Shown: one piece after another, positions 45,805 to 55,774 of the stretch
How positions within the stretch are numbered: the stretch's first letter is position 1
Layout of the letters: each line of letters begins with the position of its first letter
Source of the DNA: Castellaniella hirudinis_A
GTDB taxonomy: Bacteria; Pseudomonadota; Gammaproteobacteria; Burkholderiales; Burkholderiaceae_B
Direction of reading: 5' to 3'
DNA length: 64,000 nt
Assembly: GCF_047468865.1 (NCBI RefSeq)
Contig: NZ_JBLGTV010000003.1
Span: 262,889-326,888 of the forward strand
Position numbers and translations under genes: made by a program
Notes under the pieces: generated by a model
Database searches by the model: none
The model's input: the letters and a program-made list of their open reading frames with translations, nothing else
Told to the model about the DNA's origin: nothing

Positions 45805-48327
45805 TCACCGTCCTGTCATCGCCGGCCCGCCGGGCGGCGCCCCGGGCCGGTTCGGCGTGTCGGTCACCAGCCGCGCCCAGTTCTGCAGAAATCGCGCCTG
45901 GCGCTGCTGATCCAGGCCCACCAGCAGGGTGGGATTCAGGGCGATGGGGCGGATCAGGGCGGAAGTCCGGCGCTCGGGGGGCGCATCGTCCTCGGCCATG
46001 AGCTCGGGCAGGGCGCCCAGGGCCGCCTCAGTCTCGATGACTTGCTGGCCCGTGGGCGACAGCAGCCAATCGACGAAGGCTTGGGCCGCCTGGGGCTGCG
46101 CGGCGGTGCGCAGGATCAGGGCGGAGCGCGCCAGAACCAGTTGGTAGTCGTCCGGCACGATGACCGCCAGCCGGGTGTAGCGCGGGCCATAGGCGCGCAC
46201 ATAGGATCCCAGCATGTTGTAGCCCAGATCCAGCTGTCCCGCCTGGATCAGGTCGAGGATTTCCCGGGTGTCGGCCGCCAGGCGCACGCCGGCGCGTCCC
46301 AGAGCATTGGCCATCCCCCAGAAATTCGAGGAGATCATCTCGTCCTGGGTGGCCAGCAGGTGGCCGACGCTGCTGGCGGCGATGTCGTAGGTGCCGATGC
46401 GGGCATAGGGGCCTTGTTGTTCCAGGGTGCGCAACAGCTCGGTGCGCGAATGGGGCGCCGTGGCCGCCGTGTAGTGATCCGTGTTGTAGACCATCACGAT
46501 GGGTTCGAACGTGAAACCGAAGACCTCGGCGCGCCAGTTGGCCCACTCCGGCAGGCGCTGAGTCCAGGCGGATTCGTAGGCCTGGGCGTAGCCATCGTTG
46601 GCCAGACGCAGCTGCAGGTCCGCCGCCGAACTGATCAGCAGGTCGCTGGCCGGCAGCGTGCCCGCCCGGGTTTGCTCGTACAGCTGCTGGCTGCCCCGTT
46701 CGTGGTAGACGATGCCGATGTTCGGATGGCTGCGCTGGAACGCCTTGGCCAGGATGGCGAACACGGGGGTGTCGGTGGGGCCGGCGATGGTCAGGGTGCG
46801 GGCCTCGGCGAGCGGGGCGGGGTAGCGGCTGGTCTGCGCTTGCGCGCTGTCCGGCATGGCCAGCGCCAGGCCCAGGGCGGCGCAGACGATCAGGCCGATG
46901 CCGGATACCGTCCCTTTGCGGGGCGCCGGGCGGTCTTTGCGGGGCGCCGGAGGGTCGGCGGGTTCCAGCGGCAGGCTGACTTGCACCAGCAAGCCGCCGC
47001 CCGGGCGGTTGCGCAGGCGCAGCGTGCCCTGGTGGCTTTGCACGACGGACTGGACGATGGCCAGCCCCAGCCCGGATCCTGGCGTGGCCTGGGCGGCGGC
47101 ACCGCGCACGAAGCGTTTCAGAACCTCGGCCTGTTCGTGCTCGGGGATGCCCGGCCCCCGGTCGGCGACCTGCAGCAGCAGCTGCCCGGCGGCGGGCCGC
47201 AGGTCGAGCGTCACCGGGCCGTCGGGCGCGTGGCGCAGGGCGTTGTCGATGAGATTGAGCAGCATTTCGCGCAGGGCGATGCGGTCGCCGCGCAGGCGCG
47301 CGCCCTGCAAAGCGGGCGCCTGCGCGATCCGCAGCCGGGGGGCGTCCCGGGTGCCGATGCGCTGGCGGACTTCGTGGAGCACTTCATCGAGCGAGATGGC
47401 GTCCTGTGCCCGCGACCCCAGGCGGTGAGTGATGGTGGCGTCCATGAGCAACTGGTTGATCAGCAGGCTGGCGCTGCTTGCGTTGCGCAGAATGCGGTGC
47501 AGTCTTTCCCGCAGTCGCTGCGGGTCGCGCTCATCCAGGGCGACCTCGGCCTGGGCGCGCAGCGAGGCCAGCGGCGTGCGCACCTGGTGGGCCGTATCGG
47601 CCAGCAGGTTGTGCAGCATGTCCAGCATGACTTGCAGACGCTGCATGAAGCCGTTGACGGCATCCACCAGCCGGGTGACCTCGCGGGGGGCCGGGCTGCG
47701 CAGCGGCGCCAGATCTTCCGGCAGGCGGTGGCGCAGTTCGCGTTCCAGGCCGCGCAGCGGCAGGAACGCCCGGCTGATGCCGATCCATAGCAGCAGCAAG
47801 GCCACGATGGTCATGATCGGCAGGGGCAGGGCGCCGCGCTGCAGGATTTCGGCGGCCAGGGCCTCGCGCGCCTCGCGGGTCTCGGCTACCCGCACGGTGA
47901 TCCAGCGGATTTGGCGGTTGAAGCTGATCAGCCGGCCCAGCGTGGCGACGCGCAGCGCATCGCCGTGGTAGTGATGGTTGGTGAAAACGGGCGTGGCGGA
48001 GCGGGCCAGCGGCATGCCGCCGTCCAGATCCTCATAGCCGGTCACCAGCACGCCCTGCGGATCGCGGATGCTGTAGAAAACACGCTGCTGGCTGGACAGC
48101 ATGGCCATGGCGGCGTAGGGCAGCTCGGCGGTCAGGTGGTTGTCTTCCAGGCGGATGGCCCCGGCGATGGAGAGCGCCGAGGCGGCCAGCACCCGGTCGA
48201 ACGCCTGATCCGCCGAGCGCCTGGCATAGTCCTGCAAGAAGGCGTAAATCCCCAGCGACAGCACCAGCAGCACGCCGACGCCGGCCAGCAGGATGCGCCG
48301 CCGGATGGAAAACGGCCTACGCGACAT
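45805..48327 (-). CDS. Histidine kinase fused to a periplasmic solute-binding domain
   Basis: The 840-residue protein has TM1 (about 11-30), a 2CSK_N/TctE-like periplasmic sensor (31-165), TM2 (168-186), HisKA with His247 in LADTAHQVRTPLASL, and a HATPase domain (N box LIDNALRHA, G boxes DRGPGIPE and GSGLGLAIV) to about 455. After a short PAPRKDR/PAPRKGT linker comes a third hydrophobic segment (474-491) ending in DSAQA-Q, like a signal-peptidase site at 497/498. It is followed by a full family 1 solute-binding domain (500-840) related to the adjacent binding protein (LGYNMLGSYV, IRPIALNPTLLVGLDQQRQARFLQNW). The frame is unbroken. The kinase start overlaps the regulator by 11 bases. Predicted topology puts the extra domain in the periplasm, tethered or cleaved free. 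Confidence 0.9.
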   Translation of the reverse strand: MSRRPFSIRRRILLAGVGVLLVLSLGIYAFLQDYARRSADQAFDRVLAASALSIAGAIRLEDNHLTAELPYAAMAMLSSQQRVFYSIRDPQGVLVTGYEDLDGGMPLARSATPVFTNHHYHGDALRVATLGRLISFNRQIRWITVRVAETREAREALAAEILQRGALPLPIMTIVALLLLWIGISRAFLPLRGLERELRHRLPEDLAPLRSPAPREVTRLVDAVNGFMQRLQVMLDMLHNLLADTAHQVRTPLASLRAQAEVALDERDPQRLRERLHRILRNASSASLLINQLLMDATITHRLGSRAQDAISLDEVLHEVRQRIGTRDAPRLRIAQAPALQGARLRGDRIALREMLLNLIDNALRHAPDGPVTLDLRPAAGQLLLQVADRGPGIPEHEQAEVLKRFVRGAAAQATPGSGLGLAIVQSVVQSHQGTLRLRNRPGGGLLVQVSLPLEPADPPAPRKDRPAPRKGTVSGIGLIVCAALGLALAMPDSAQAQTSRYPAPLAEARTLTIAGPTDTPVFAILAKAFQRSHPNIGIVYHERGSQQLYEQTRAGTLPASDLLISSAADLQLRLANDGYAQAYESAWTQRLPEWANWRAEVFGFTFEPIVMVYNTDHYTAATAPHSRTELLRTLEQQGPYARIGTYDIAASSVGHLLATQDEMISSNFWGMANALGRAGVRLAADTREILDLIQAGQLDLGYNMLGSYVRAYGPRYTRLAVIVPDDYQLVLARSALILRTAAQPQAAQAFVDWLLSPTGQQVIETEAALGALPELMAEDDAPPERRTSALIRPIALNPTLLVGLDQQRQARFLQNWARLVTDTPNRPGAPPGGPAMTGR

Positions 48328-48988
48328 CGTTGTCGGCCTGGTAGCCAATGCCGCGCACCGTCGTGATGCGGATGGGCGTGTGCGCGAGTTTCTTGCGCAG
48401 GCGCGAGATTTGCAGTTCCAGGGCATTGAGCGAGACATCTTCATCCAGCGAGAACAGCTGGTTCATCAGACGTTCTTTATGGACGGTCTGGCCCAGGCGG
48501 GCCAGCAGGATTTCCAGCAGGCGGAATTCGCGCCGGCCCAGTTCCAGCGGCTTGCCGTCCAGGGTGACGCTGCGGCTGCTGCTGTCCAGCGCCAGGGGGC
48601 CGTAGTGGATCAGGCTGCTGCTGTGCCCCGAGGCTCGGCGCAGCAAGGCCCGCAGGCGGGCTTCCAGTTCGCGCAGGTCGAAGGGCTTGACCATGTAGTC
48701 GTCCGCCCCCAGATCCAGCATGCCGACCTTGTCTTCGATTTCGGCGCGGGCGGTGATCACCAGCACCTGGGTGTCGATGGCCGCTTCGCGCAGATCGCGC
48801 AGAATGGCGAAGCCGTCCTTGCCGGGCAGCATGATGTCCAGCACGACGGCGTCCCAGTTGCCGTCCTGCAGCCAGCGCGCGGCGGCCCGCCCGTCCCGGG
48901 CCCATTCCACGCTGTGGCCGCTGGATTTCAGCTTGGTTTCGATGGCGTCGCCCAAGTCCGGGTTGTCTTCTACCAGCAAAATGCGCAC
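48317..48988 (-). CDS. OmpR/TctD-type response regulator
   Basis: The 223-residue regulator has a receiver domain (acidic pocket EDN at 7-9, Asp51 in VVLDIMLPG, Lys101 in VKPFDLREL) and an OmpR winged helix (LELGRREFRLLEILLARLGQTVHKERL...IRITTVRGIGYQ). It is first in the leftward cluster with the fused kinase and the ABC importer, so it probably controls importer expression in response to the bound solute. Confidence 0.94.
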   Translation of the reverse strand: MRILLVEDNPDLGDAIETKLKSSGHSVEWARDGRAAARWLQDGNWDAVVLDIMLPGKDGFAILRDLREAAIDTQVLVITARAEIEDKVGMLDLGADDYMVKPFDLRELEARLRALLRRASGHSSSLIHYGPLALDSSSRSVTLDGKPLELGRREFRLLEILLARLGQTVHKERLMNQLFSLDEDVSLNALELQISRLRKKLAHTPIRITTVRGIGYQADNDVA

Positions 48989-49099
48989 CTTCGGTCTCCT
49001 GGCCGCCGCCTGATGGGTTGTGCCGCGTGATCGCCGGCCTTGAGCCGGACAGCACGCCGGCGCGGCCCGATTGGGGTTTATCCGGGGGGGTTAACGGCG

Positions 49100-49105
49100 T
49101 ATAAT
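49100..49105 (+). promoter_or_regulatory. -10 element of guaB
   Basis: A perfect TATAAT lies 28 bases before the guaB ATG, so the 5' leader is short. The -35 is weak (TTTATC at 49077-49082, 17-base spacing). Confidence 0.6.
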
Positions 49106-49133
49106 CCTGCTTTGCCCGGAGTCTATACAGTTT

Positions 49134-50594
<1,461 letters not shown>

Positions 50595-50597
50595 TCC

Positions 50598-51818
50598 ATG
50601 GCGGATTCAGTTTCCTCTGCGCCGGCCGCGCCCGCCGGGGTGCGGATCAGCGATGATCTGGCCCGGGCCATGCGCGGCTGGCGGCGCGACTTCCACCAGC
50701 ATCCCGAACTCGGCCACGAAGAACACCGCACAGCGGCCCGCGTGGCCCAGCTGCTGCGCGGCTGGGGCCTGGCCGTGCACGAAAACTACGGCGGCACCAC
50801 CGGGGTCATCGGGGTGCTGGCGGGCCGCCTGGGCGCGGGCCCCACACTGGGCCTGCGGGCCGACATGGACGCCCTGCCCATGCAGGATCAGGGCAGCCAT
50901 GGACATCGGTCCGTGCATGACGGGGTGGCCCATGCCTGCGGCCACGATGGCCATACCGCCACTTTGTTGGGGGCCGCCGGCCACCTGGCCGCCCAGCCCG
51001 ATTTTGCCGGGCGCGTGGTGTTCATTTTCCAGCCCGCCGAAGAACCCCTGACCGGGGCCAAGGCCCTGGTGGATGCCGGCCTGTTCCGGGATTTTCCCTG
51101 CGACGAAATCTACGGTCTGCACAACAACAACTGCATCGGGCCAGGGCAGGTCGGCGTGCGGGTCGGCGCCATCCTGTCGGCCTGCGACCTGTTTGAAATC
51201 CATATCCGGGGCCTGGGCGGCCACGCCGCCATGCCGCACCAGGCCAACGATCCCATCGTGGCCGGCGCGGCGCTGGTGCAGTCCCTGCAGTCCGTGGTCA
51301 GCCGCAATATCAGCCCCTTCGATACGGCCGTGCTCAGTATCTGCCAGTTTCAGGCGGGCAGCGCCATCAACGTGATCGCCGACCACGCGGTGCTGCGCGG
51401 CACCGTGCGCACCCTGTCGCGCGAAGCCCAGGCGCGTACTTTGCAGCGGCTGCGCGAACTCTGCGACGGCGCCGCCCTGGGTTATGGTTGCGACATCCGT
51501 TTCGACCACCTGCTCAGTTCTCCGCCCACTCTCAACCAGGCGGGGCCCGTGGCCCATGTCCATCGGGCGGCCGAGGCCGTGCTGGGGGCGGGCCAGGTCG
51601 TCGATCCCGTCACGCCCCTGATGGCGTCCGAGGATTTCGCCTATTTGCTGGATCACTGCCCGGGGGCGTATTTCTTCCTGGGGCACGACGGCCTGACCTG
51701 CCATCACCCGGAATTCGACTACGACGACGCGCTGCTGGCCCAGGGGGCTGCCATTTTCGTCACGCTGGTGGTTCAGCGGCTGGCCGCGCCGATATCCAGC
51801 AATACACCGGACAACTGA
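50598..51818 (+). CDS. M20-family amidohydrolase (hippurate hydrolase-like)
   Basis: The 406-residue metallopeptidase-fold enzyme has the M20D motifs RRDFHQHPELGHEE, GLRADMDALPMQD, HACGHDGHTATLLGAA and FQPAEEPLTGA, and a dimerisation domain in the middle. It hydrolyses N-acyl amino acids or indole-type conjugates; substrate unknown. It starts three bases after the guaB stop, so the two may be cotranscribed. Confidence 0.88.
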   Translation: MADSVSSAPAAPAGVRISDDLARAMRGWRRDFHQHPELGHEEHRTAARVAQLLRGWGLAVHENYGGTTGVIGVLAGRLGAGPTLGLRADMDALPMQDQGSHGHRSVHDGVAHACGHDGHTATLLGAAGHLAAQPDFAGRVVFIFQPAEEPLTGAKALVDAGLFRDFPCDEIYGLHNNNCIGPGQVGVRVGAILSACDLFEIHIRGLGGHAAMPHQANDPIVAGAALVQSLQSVVSRNISPFDTAVLSICQFQAGSAINVIADHAVLRGTVRTLSREAQARTLQRLRELCDGAALGYGCDIRFDHLLSSPPTLNQAGPVAHVHRAAEAVLGAGQVVDPVTPLMASEDFAYLLDHCPGAYFFLGHDGLTCHHPEFDYDDALLAQGAAIFVTLVVQRLAAPISSNTPDN

Positions 51819-51863
51819 TCCGGGACGCTGATCAGTGAGCCAGAACGTAAATCAGGGGCGTGT

Positions 51864-53132
51864 TCATGGGCTTGCTTTTTCTTGCGGGGTGTTTTGCGCC
51901 TGCAGCCGCAAGATAGGGGCTGCCCCGGCCAGCAGGCCCAGCGTGCCCAGGGCCAGGGCGAATTCCAGCGGCGCGTCGAACCAGGCGTGAGTCAGGCTGA
52001 AGAAGATCGGCCCCACCAGTTGCCCCAGGGCAAACGAGGCCGTCATCGCGGCAATCTGGCGCTTTGCGCCTGCGGGCCCCACTGTGGCCTGGGCCTCCTG
52101 CAGGCCCACCATGGTGATCACCATGAAAGCGCTGCCCACGCAGACGGCGGCCAGCAGGATGGCCGCCAGGCTGTGCCAGAGGGCGGGCACCAGCACCCCG
52201 ACGGCCATCATCACCTGCGCCCCCGCCCAGATCTGTGGACGGCTGAAGCGCCGGGCCAGCCGGCTGGCCACCAAGGTGGACGCCGCGCTGGCCAGGCCGA
52301 ACACTGGCCAGGCCAGACTGAACAGCCAGGGGTCCGGGATCAACAGGCGGGCCTGCGCGGGCAGGAACGTGGCGGGCAGGATGTAGCCGAAGCCATAGAC
52401 CCCGTAGCACAGGATCAGGCCCCAGTGCAGCGGCGGGGCGGCCGGGCGGCCTGCGCGGGCTGGCGGGCCGGGCTCGGCATCCGGGCCGGTTGCGGACGCC
52501 CCGTCCACAGCGGCAGACCCTTGGCCGCCCGAGGATTGCGCCGGCGCGGCGGCGCCCGCGCGGACGTGTTCCGGTGTGCGCCACATGGTGGACGCCCCCA
52601 GCAAGCCGACCCAGGCCGCCCCCGCCAGCCACAGCCAGGCCGACGCGGCCCGGGCGCCCAGCAGGGTCAGGCCCATGCAGGCCAGTCCGGCGAACATGAT
52701 GCCGCAACCCACCCCCGCAAAGACAATCCCGCTGTGCTCGGCCTTGCCCAGGGCGTTGAGCCGGGCAATGCACAAAGCGGCCGTCCCGATCATCACCCAA
52801 GCGCTGGCCACCCCCGCCAGCAGCCGCCAGGCCAGCCAGCCGGCCCAGTGAGTATCCAGGCCCATGGCGGCCGTGGTCAGCACCACCAGCCACAAGCCCC
52901 GCTGCAGCAGCTGGGCGGGCGTCCAACTCAGGTGAGTAACCAGCAGCGCGCCCAGCAGATACCCGAGATAATTGGCGCTGGCCAGCCAGCCCCCCTGGGC
53001 CAGCGTCAGGCCCAAGTCCGCCTGCATCATGGGCAGCACCGGCGTAAAGGCGAAGCGGCCAATGCCCATGGCGACGGCCAGCGCCAGCAGACCGGCCAGA
53101 GGCAGGGGGAACCGCGACGCGTGCTTAACCAT
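51864..53132 (-). CDS. MFS transporter, YbfB/YjiJ family
   Basis: The 422-residue inner-membrane protein has twelve hydrophobic segments and the family opening GIGRFAFTPVLPMMQADLGLTLAQGGWLASANYLGYLLGAL. An unusual polar, proline/alanine-rich loop of about 60 residues (GAAAPAQSSGGQGSAAVDG onward) joins the halves. The start at 53132 (MVKHASRF) was chosen; an ATG eleven codons earlier at 53165 is possible. Substrate unknown. Confidence 0.82.
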   Translation of the reverse strand: MVKHASRFPLPLAGLLALAVAMGIGRFAFTPVLPMMQADLGLTLAQGGWLASANYLGYLLGALLVTHLSWTPAQLLQRGLWLVVLTTAAMGLDTHWAGWLAWRLLAGVASAWVMIGTAALCIARLNALGKAEHSGIVFAGVGCGIMFAGLACMGLTLLGARAASAWLWLAGAAWVGLLGASTMWRTPEHVRAGAAAPAQSSGGQGSAAVDGASATGPDAEPGPPARAGRPAAPPLHWGLILCYGVYGFGYILPATFLPAQARLLIPDPWLFSLAWPVFGLASAASTLVASRLARRFSRPQIWAGAQVMMAVGVLVPALWHSLAAILLAAVCVGSAFMVITMVGLQEAQATVGPAGAKRQIAAMTASFALGQLVGPIFFSLTHAWFDAPLEFALALGTLGLLAGAAPILRLQAQNTPQEKASP

Positions 53133-53307
53133 TGGACAGCCGTTTTTTTTATTGAGAATGCCCATACTGTAATGGCAGCGGCGCGTTTCCGACAAACCCG
53201 GCGTGCCCCGCAGAGGAAAAAACCGCATCCAGGCCGTGCGTCGGCCTGATCCGCAGCGGCGGTATGGGTTAAAGTATCGCCTTGAACAGCCCTACTTATT
53301 TCCCATC

Positions 53308-54900
53308 ATGCACCAGCGCATCCTCATCCTGGACTACGGTTCACAGGTTACCCAGCTTATTGCCCGGCGTGTCCGCGAATGCGGCGTCTATTGCGAAATC
53401 CATCCCGGAGATGTGGACGACGCTTTCATCCGCGCCCAGCAAGCCCTGGGCCTGAAGGGCATCATCCTGTCGGGCAGCCATGCCTCGGCCTATGCCGAGG
53501 CCGCGCTGCAGGTGCCCGCCGGGGTTTTCCAGGCCGGGGTGCCGGTGTTGGGCATTTGCTACGGCATGCAGTCCATGGCCCTGCAACTGGGCGGCCAGGT
53601 CGAATTTTCAGACCACCGCGAATTCGGCTACGCCGAAGTCCGCGCGCATGGCCATACGCGGCTGCTGGACGGCCTGCAGGATTTCTCCACTCCCGAAGGC
53701 CATGGCATGCTGAAAGTGTGGATGAGCCACGGCGACCGGGTCACCGCGCTGCCGCCCGGCTTTGTGCGCATGGCGTCCACCCCGTCTTGCGACATCGCCG
53801 GCATGGCCGACGAAGCGCGCGGCTTCTATGCCGTGCAGTTCCACCCCGAAGTCACCCACACCCTGCAGGGCCAGGCCCTGCTGGCGCGCTTCGTCACGGA
53901 CATCTGCGGCTGCGCGCGCGATTGGAACATGCCCGACTACGTCGCCGAAGCCGTCGCCCGCATCCGCGACCAGGTCGGCGCCGATGAAGTCATCCTGGGC
54001 CTGTCTGGCGGGGTCGATTCCTCCGTCGCCGCCGCCCTGATCCACAAGGCCATCGGCGACCAACTGACCTGCGTATTCGTTGATCATGGCCTGCTGCGCC
54101 TGAACGAAGCCGCCCAGGTCATGAATACCATGTCCAGGCACCTGGGCATCCGCGTCATCCATGTGGATGCCAGCGAGCAATTCATGGGCAAACTGGCTGG
54201 CGTGTCCGATCCCGAAGCCAAGCGCAAGATCATCGGCCGCGAATTCGTCGAAGTCTTCCAGGCGGAATCCGCCAAGCTGAAATCCGCCAAGTGGCTGGCC
54301 CAGGGCACGATTTATCCCGACGTCATCGAATCCGCCGCGTCCAAGACCGGCAAGGCGGTGGCCATCAAATCGCACCACAATGTCGGCGGCCTGCCCGAAA
54401 CCCTCAACCTGAAGCTGCTGGAACCCCTGCGCGAACTGTTCAAGGATGAAGTCCGCCACCTGGGCCTGGCCCTGGGCCTGCCGCCCGAAATGGTTTTCCG
54501 CCACCCGTTCCCCGGGCCCGGTCTGGGGGTGCGCATTCTGGGCGAAGTCAAGCAGGAATACGCCGACTTGCTGCGTCGGGCGGATGATATCTTCATCTCT
54601 GAATTGCGCAATACGATGGATGAATCCACCGGAAAATCCTGGTATGACCTGACGTCCCAGGCGTTTACCGTATTCCTGCCGGTAAAGTCCGTGGGGGTGA
54701 TGGGCGATGGCCGCACATATGACTATGTGGTGGCCCTGCGCGCCGTGCAGACCACGGACTTCATGACCGCCGATTGGGCGGAATTGCCGTATTCTTTGCT
54801 GAAGAAGGTCTCTTCGCGGATCATCAATGAGGTGCGCGGGATCAATCGGGTGACTTATGATGTGTCGAGCAAGCCGCCGGCTACGATTGAGTGGGAATGA
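53308..54900 (+). CDS. guaA: GMP synthase (glutamine-hydrolysing)
   Basis: It aminates XMP to GMP. The 530-residue protein has a class I glutaminase (Cys in GICYGMQSMALQ, His in AVQFHPEVTHT), an ATP-pyrophosphatase domain with the P-loop LGLSGGVDSSVAAALIH, and the C-terminal dimerisation domain (HHNVGGLPETLNLKLLEPL to TYDVSSKPPATIEWE). The last 25-100 codons use A/T third positions more than the rest of the gene. Its 3' end is a known integration target for genomic islands and an integrase gene lies just downstream. Confidence 0.96.
   Translation: MHQRILILDYGSQVTQLIARRVRECGVYCEIHPGDVDDAFIRAQQALGLKGIILSGSHASAYAEAALQVPAGVFQAGVPVLGICYGMQSMALQLGGQVEFSDHREFGYAEVRAHGHTRLLDGLQDFSTPEGHGMLKVWMSHGDRVTALPPGFVRMASTPSCDIAGMADEARGFYAVQFHPEVTHTLQGQALLARFVTDICGCARDWNMPDYVAEAVARIRDQVGADEVILGLSGGVDSSVAAALIHKAIGDQLTCVFVDHGLLRLNEAAQVMNTMSRHLGIRVIHVDASEQFMGKLAGVSDPEAKRKIIGREFVEVFQAESAKLKSAKWLAQGTIYPDVIESAASKTGKAVAIKSHHNVGGLPETLNLKLLEPLRELFKDEVRHLGLALGLPPEMVFRHPFPGPGLGVRILGEVKQEYADLLRRADDIFISELRNTMDESTGKSWYDLTSQAFTVFLPVKSVGVMGDGRTYDYVVALRAVQTTDFMTADWAELPYSLLKKVSSRIINEVRGINRVTYDVSSKPPATIEWE
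54870..54900 (+). other. Candidate island attachment site at the guaA 3' end
   Basis: The final guaA codons and stop are the likely attL core, because islands commonly insert here leaving guaA intact. No second copy of this end occurs inside the window, so the right end would lie beyond 64000. Core limits cannot be fixed from one end. Confidence 0.35.
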
Positions 54901-54946
54901 TTCTGCGTCTGGCAAGGACTAGCACCACATAGCAAAAAACCTTCAT

Positions 54947-54972
54947 AAGCCCGTGTTATCACGGGCTTTTTT
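54947..54972 (+). terminator. guaA terminator
   Basis: AAGCCCGTG/CACGGGCTT stem with TTAT loop, followed by six T residues, 46 bases after the stop codon. Confidence 0.9.
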
Positions 54973-55055
54973 CCTATCTTTCCTAGCAGTGTCTGGCATT
55001 GTCGGGTAGCTACAAGTACAAATTTTTCATGGTACGAACGATGGTATTATCGACG

Positions 55056-55185
55056 GCGATACCATGATTCGTGCGCGATACCATGATTCCATGTTGTGGA
55101 TACATCATGGTATCAAGTTTCCAAAAATCCATTGGATTCAATGCGTTATAGATAATTTTTAGGCCAATTCTCATCATGGTATCGC
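55056..55185. repeat. Four GATACCATGAT repeats upstream of the integrase gene
   Basis: GCGATACCATGATTC occurs twice directly (55056-55070 and 55075-55089, 19-base period). Its complement core ATCATGGTATC occurs at 55104-55114 and 55173-55183, the last extending to GC to match GCGATACCATGAT inverted. Degenerate CATGGTA and ATGGTAT copies occur near 55028 and 55041. The position suggests arm-type sites for the integrase, or an operator. The 54973-55207 gap holds nothing else clear. Confidence 0.75.
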
Positions 55186-55207
55186 AGCTACGATCAGGAA
55201 GCCCGCC

Positions 55208-55774
55208 ATGTTGACCGATACCAAGCTTCGTAACCTCAAGCCGCAGGACCGGATGTACAAGCTGCCCGACCGTGACGGCCTGTATGTTGCCGTCACCAAG
55301 GCGGGGGCGATCTCCTTTCGCTATAACTACCTGATCAACGGGCGACAGGAGACGATGACCTTCGGCCAGTACGGCGTAGGGGGTATCACGTTGTCAGAGG
55401 CGCGAGAGCGCCTTGCAGAGGCCAAGCAGCTGTTGGCCGAAGGAAAGTCACCGGCACGAGAGAAAGCCCGCGAGAAAGCCCGTGACAAGGACGCAAAAAC
55501 GTTTGACGCCTGGGCGGAGAAGTGGCTGCGGGGCTACCAAATGGCGGATTCCACCCGTGACATGCGTCGGGCAGTCTACAACCGCGAATTGAAGGCCAAG
55601 TTTGGAAAGCTGAAGCTGGCCGAAATCACCCACGAAGACTTGCGCATCCTGACAGATGCGATTGTGGCGCGTGGTGCACCAGCGACGGCTGTGCATATAC
55701 AGCCTTTTCAGTTCCGCACTGAACGCGCCTTCGCTGCGCTTGGCACGTTGGTAGGCCAGTCTCATCGCGGGTGA
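55208..55774 (+). pseudogene. P4-type tyrosine integrase, C-terminally truncated
   Basis: The 188-residue frame begins MLTDTKLRNLKPQDRMYKLPDRDGLYVAVTKAGAISFRYNY, the N-terminal arm-binding (DUF4102) domain, then starts the core-binding domain (TFDAWAEKWLRGYQMADSTRDMRRAVYNRELKAKFGKLKLAEITHEDLRILT). Homology ends at about residue 163 (ATAVH, base 55697). The last 25 residues are unrelated. The catalytic domain with the R-H-R-Y residues is absent, so it cannot catalyse recombination. Usual length is about 400 residues. Confidence 0.85.

Noticed and set aside
51814..51836. ACTGATC/GATCAGT inverted repeat as terminator of the M20 gene
   Set aside because: Stem of only seven bases with a nine-base loop and no T-tract. 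Too weak to call.
55448..55700. C-terminal 80 codons of the leftward zinc-motif frame as real protein
   Set aside because: This part is exactly antisense to the integrase N-terminal domain, so it is read-through after the truncation and not original sequence.
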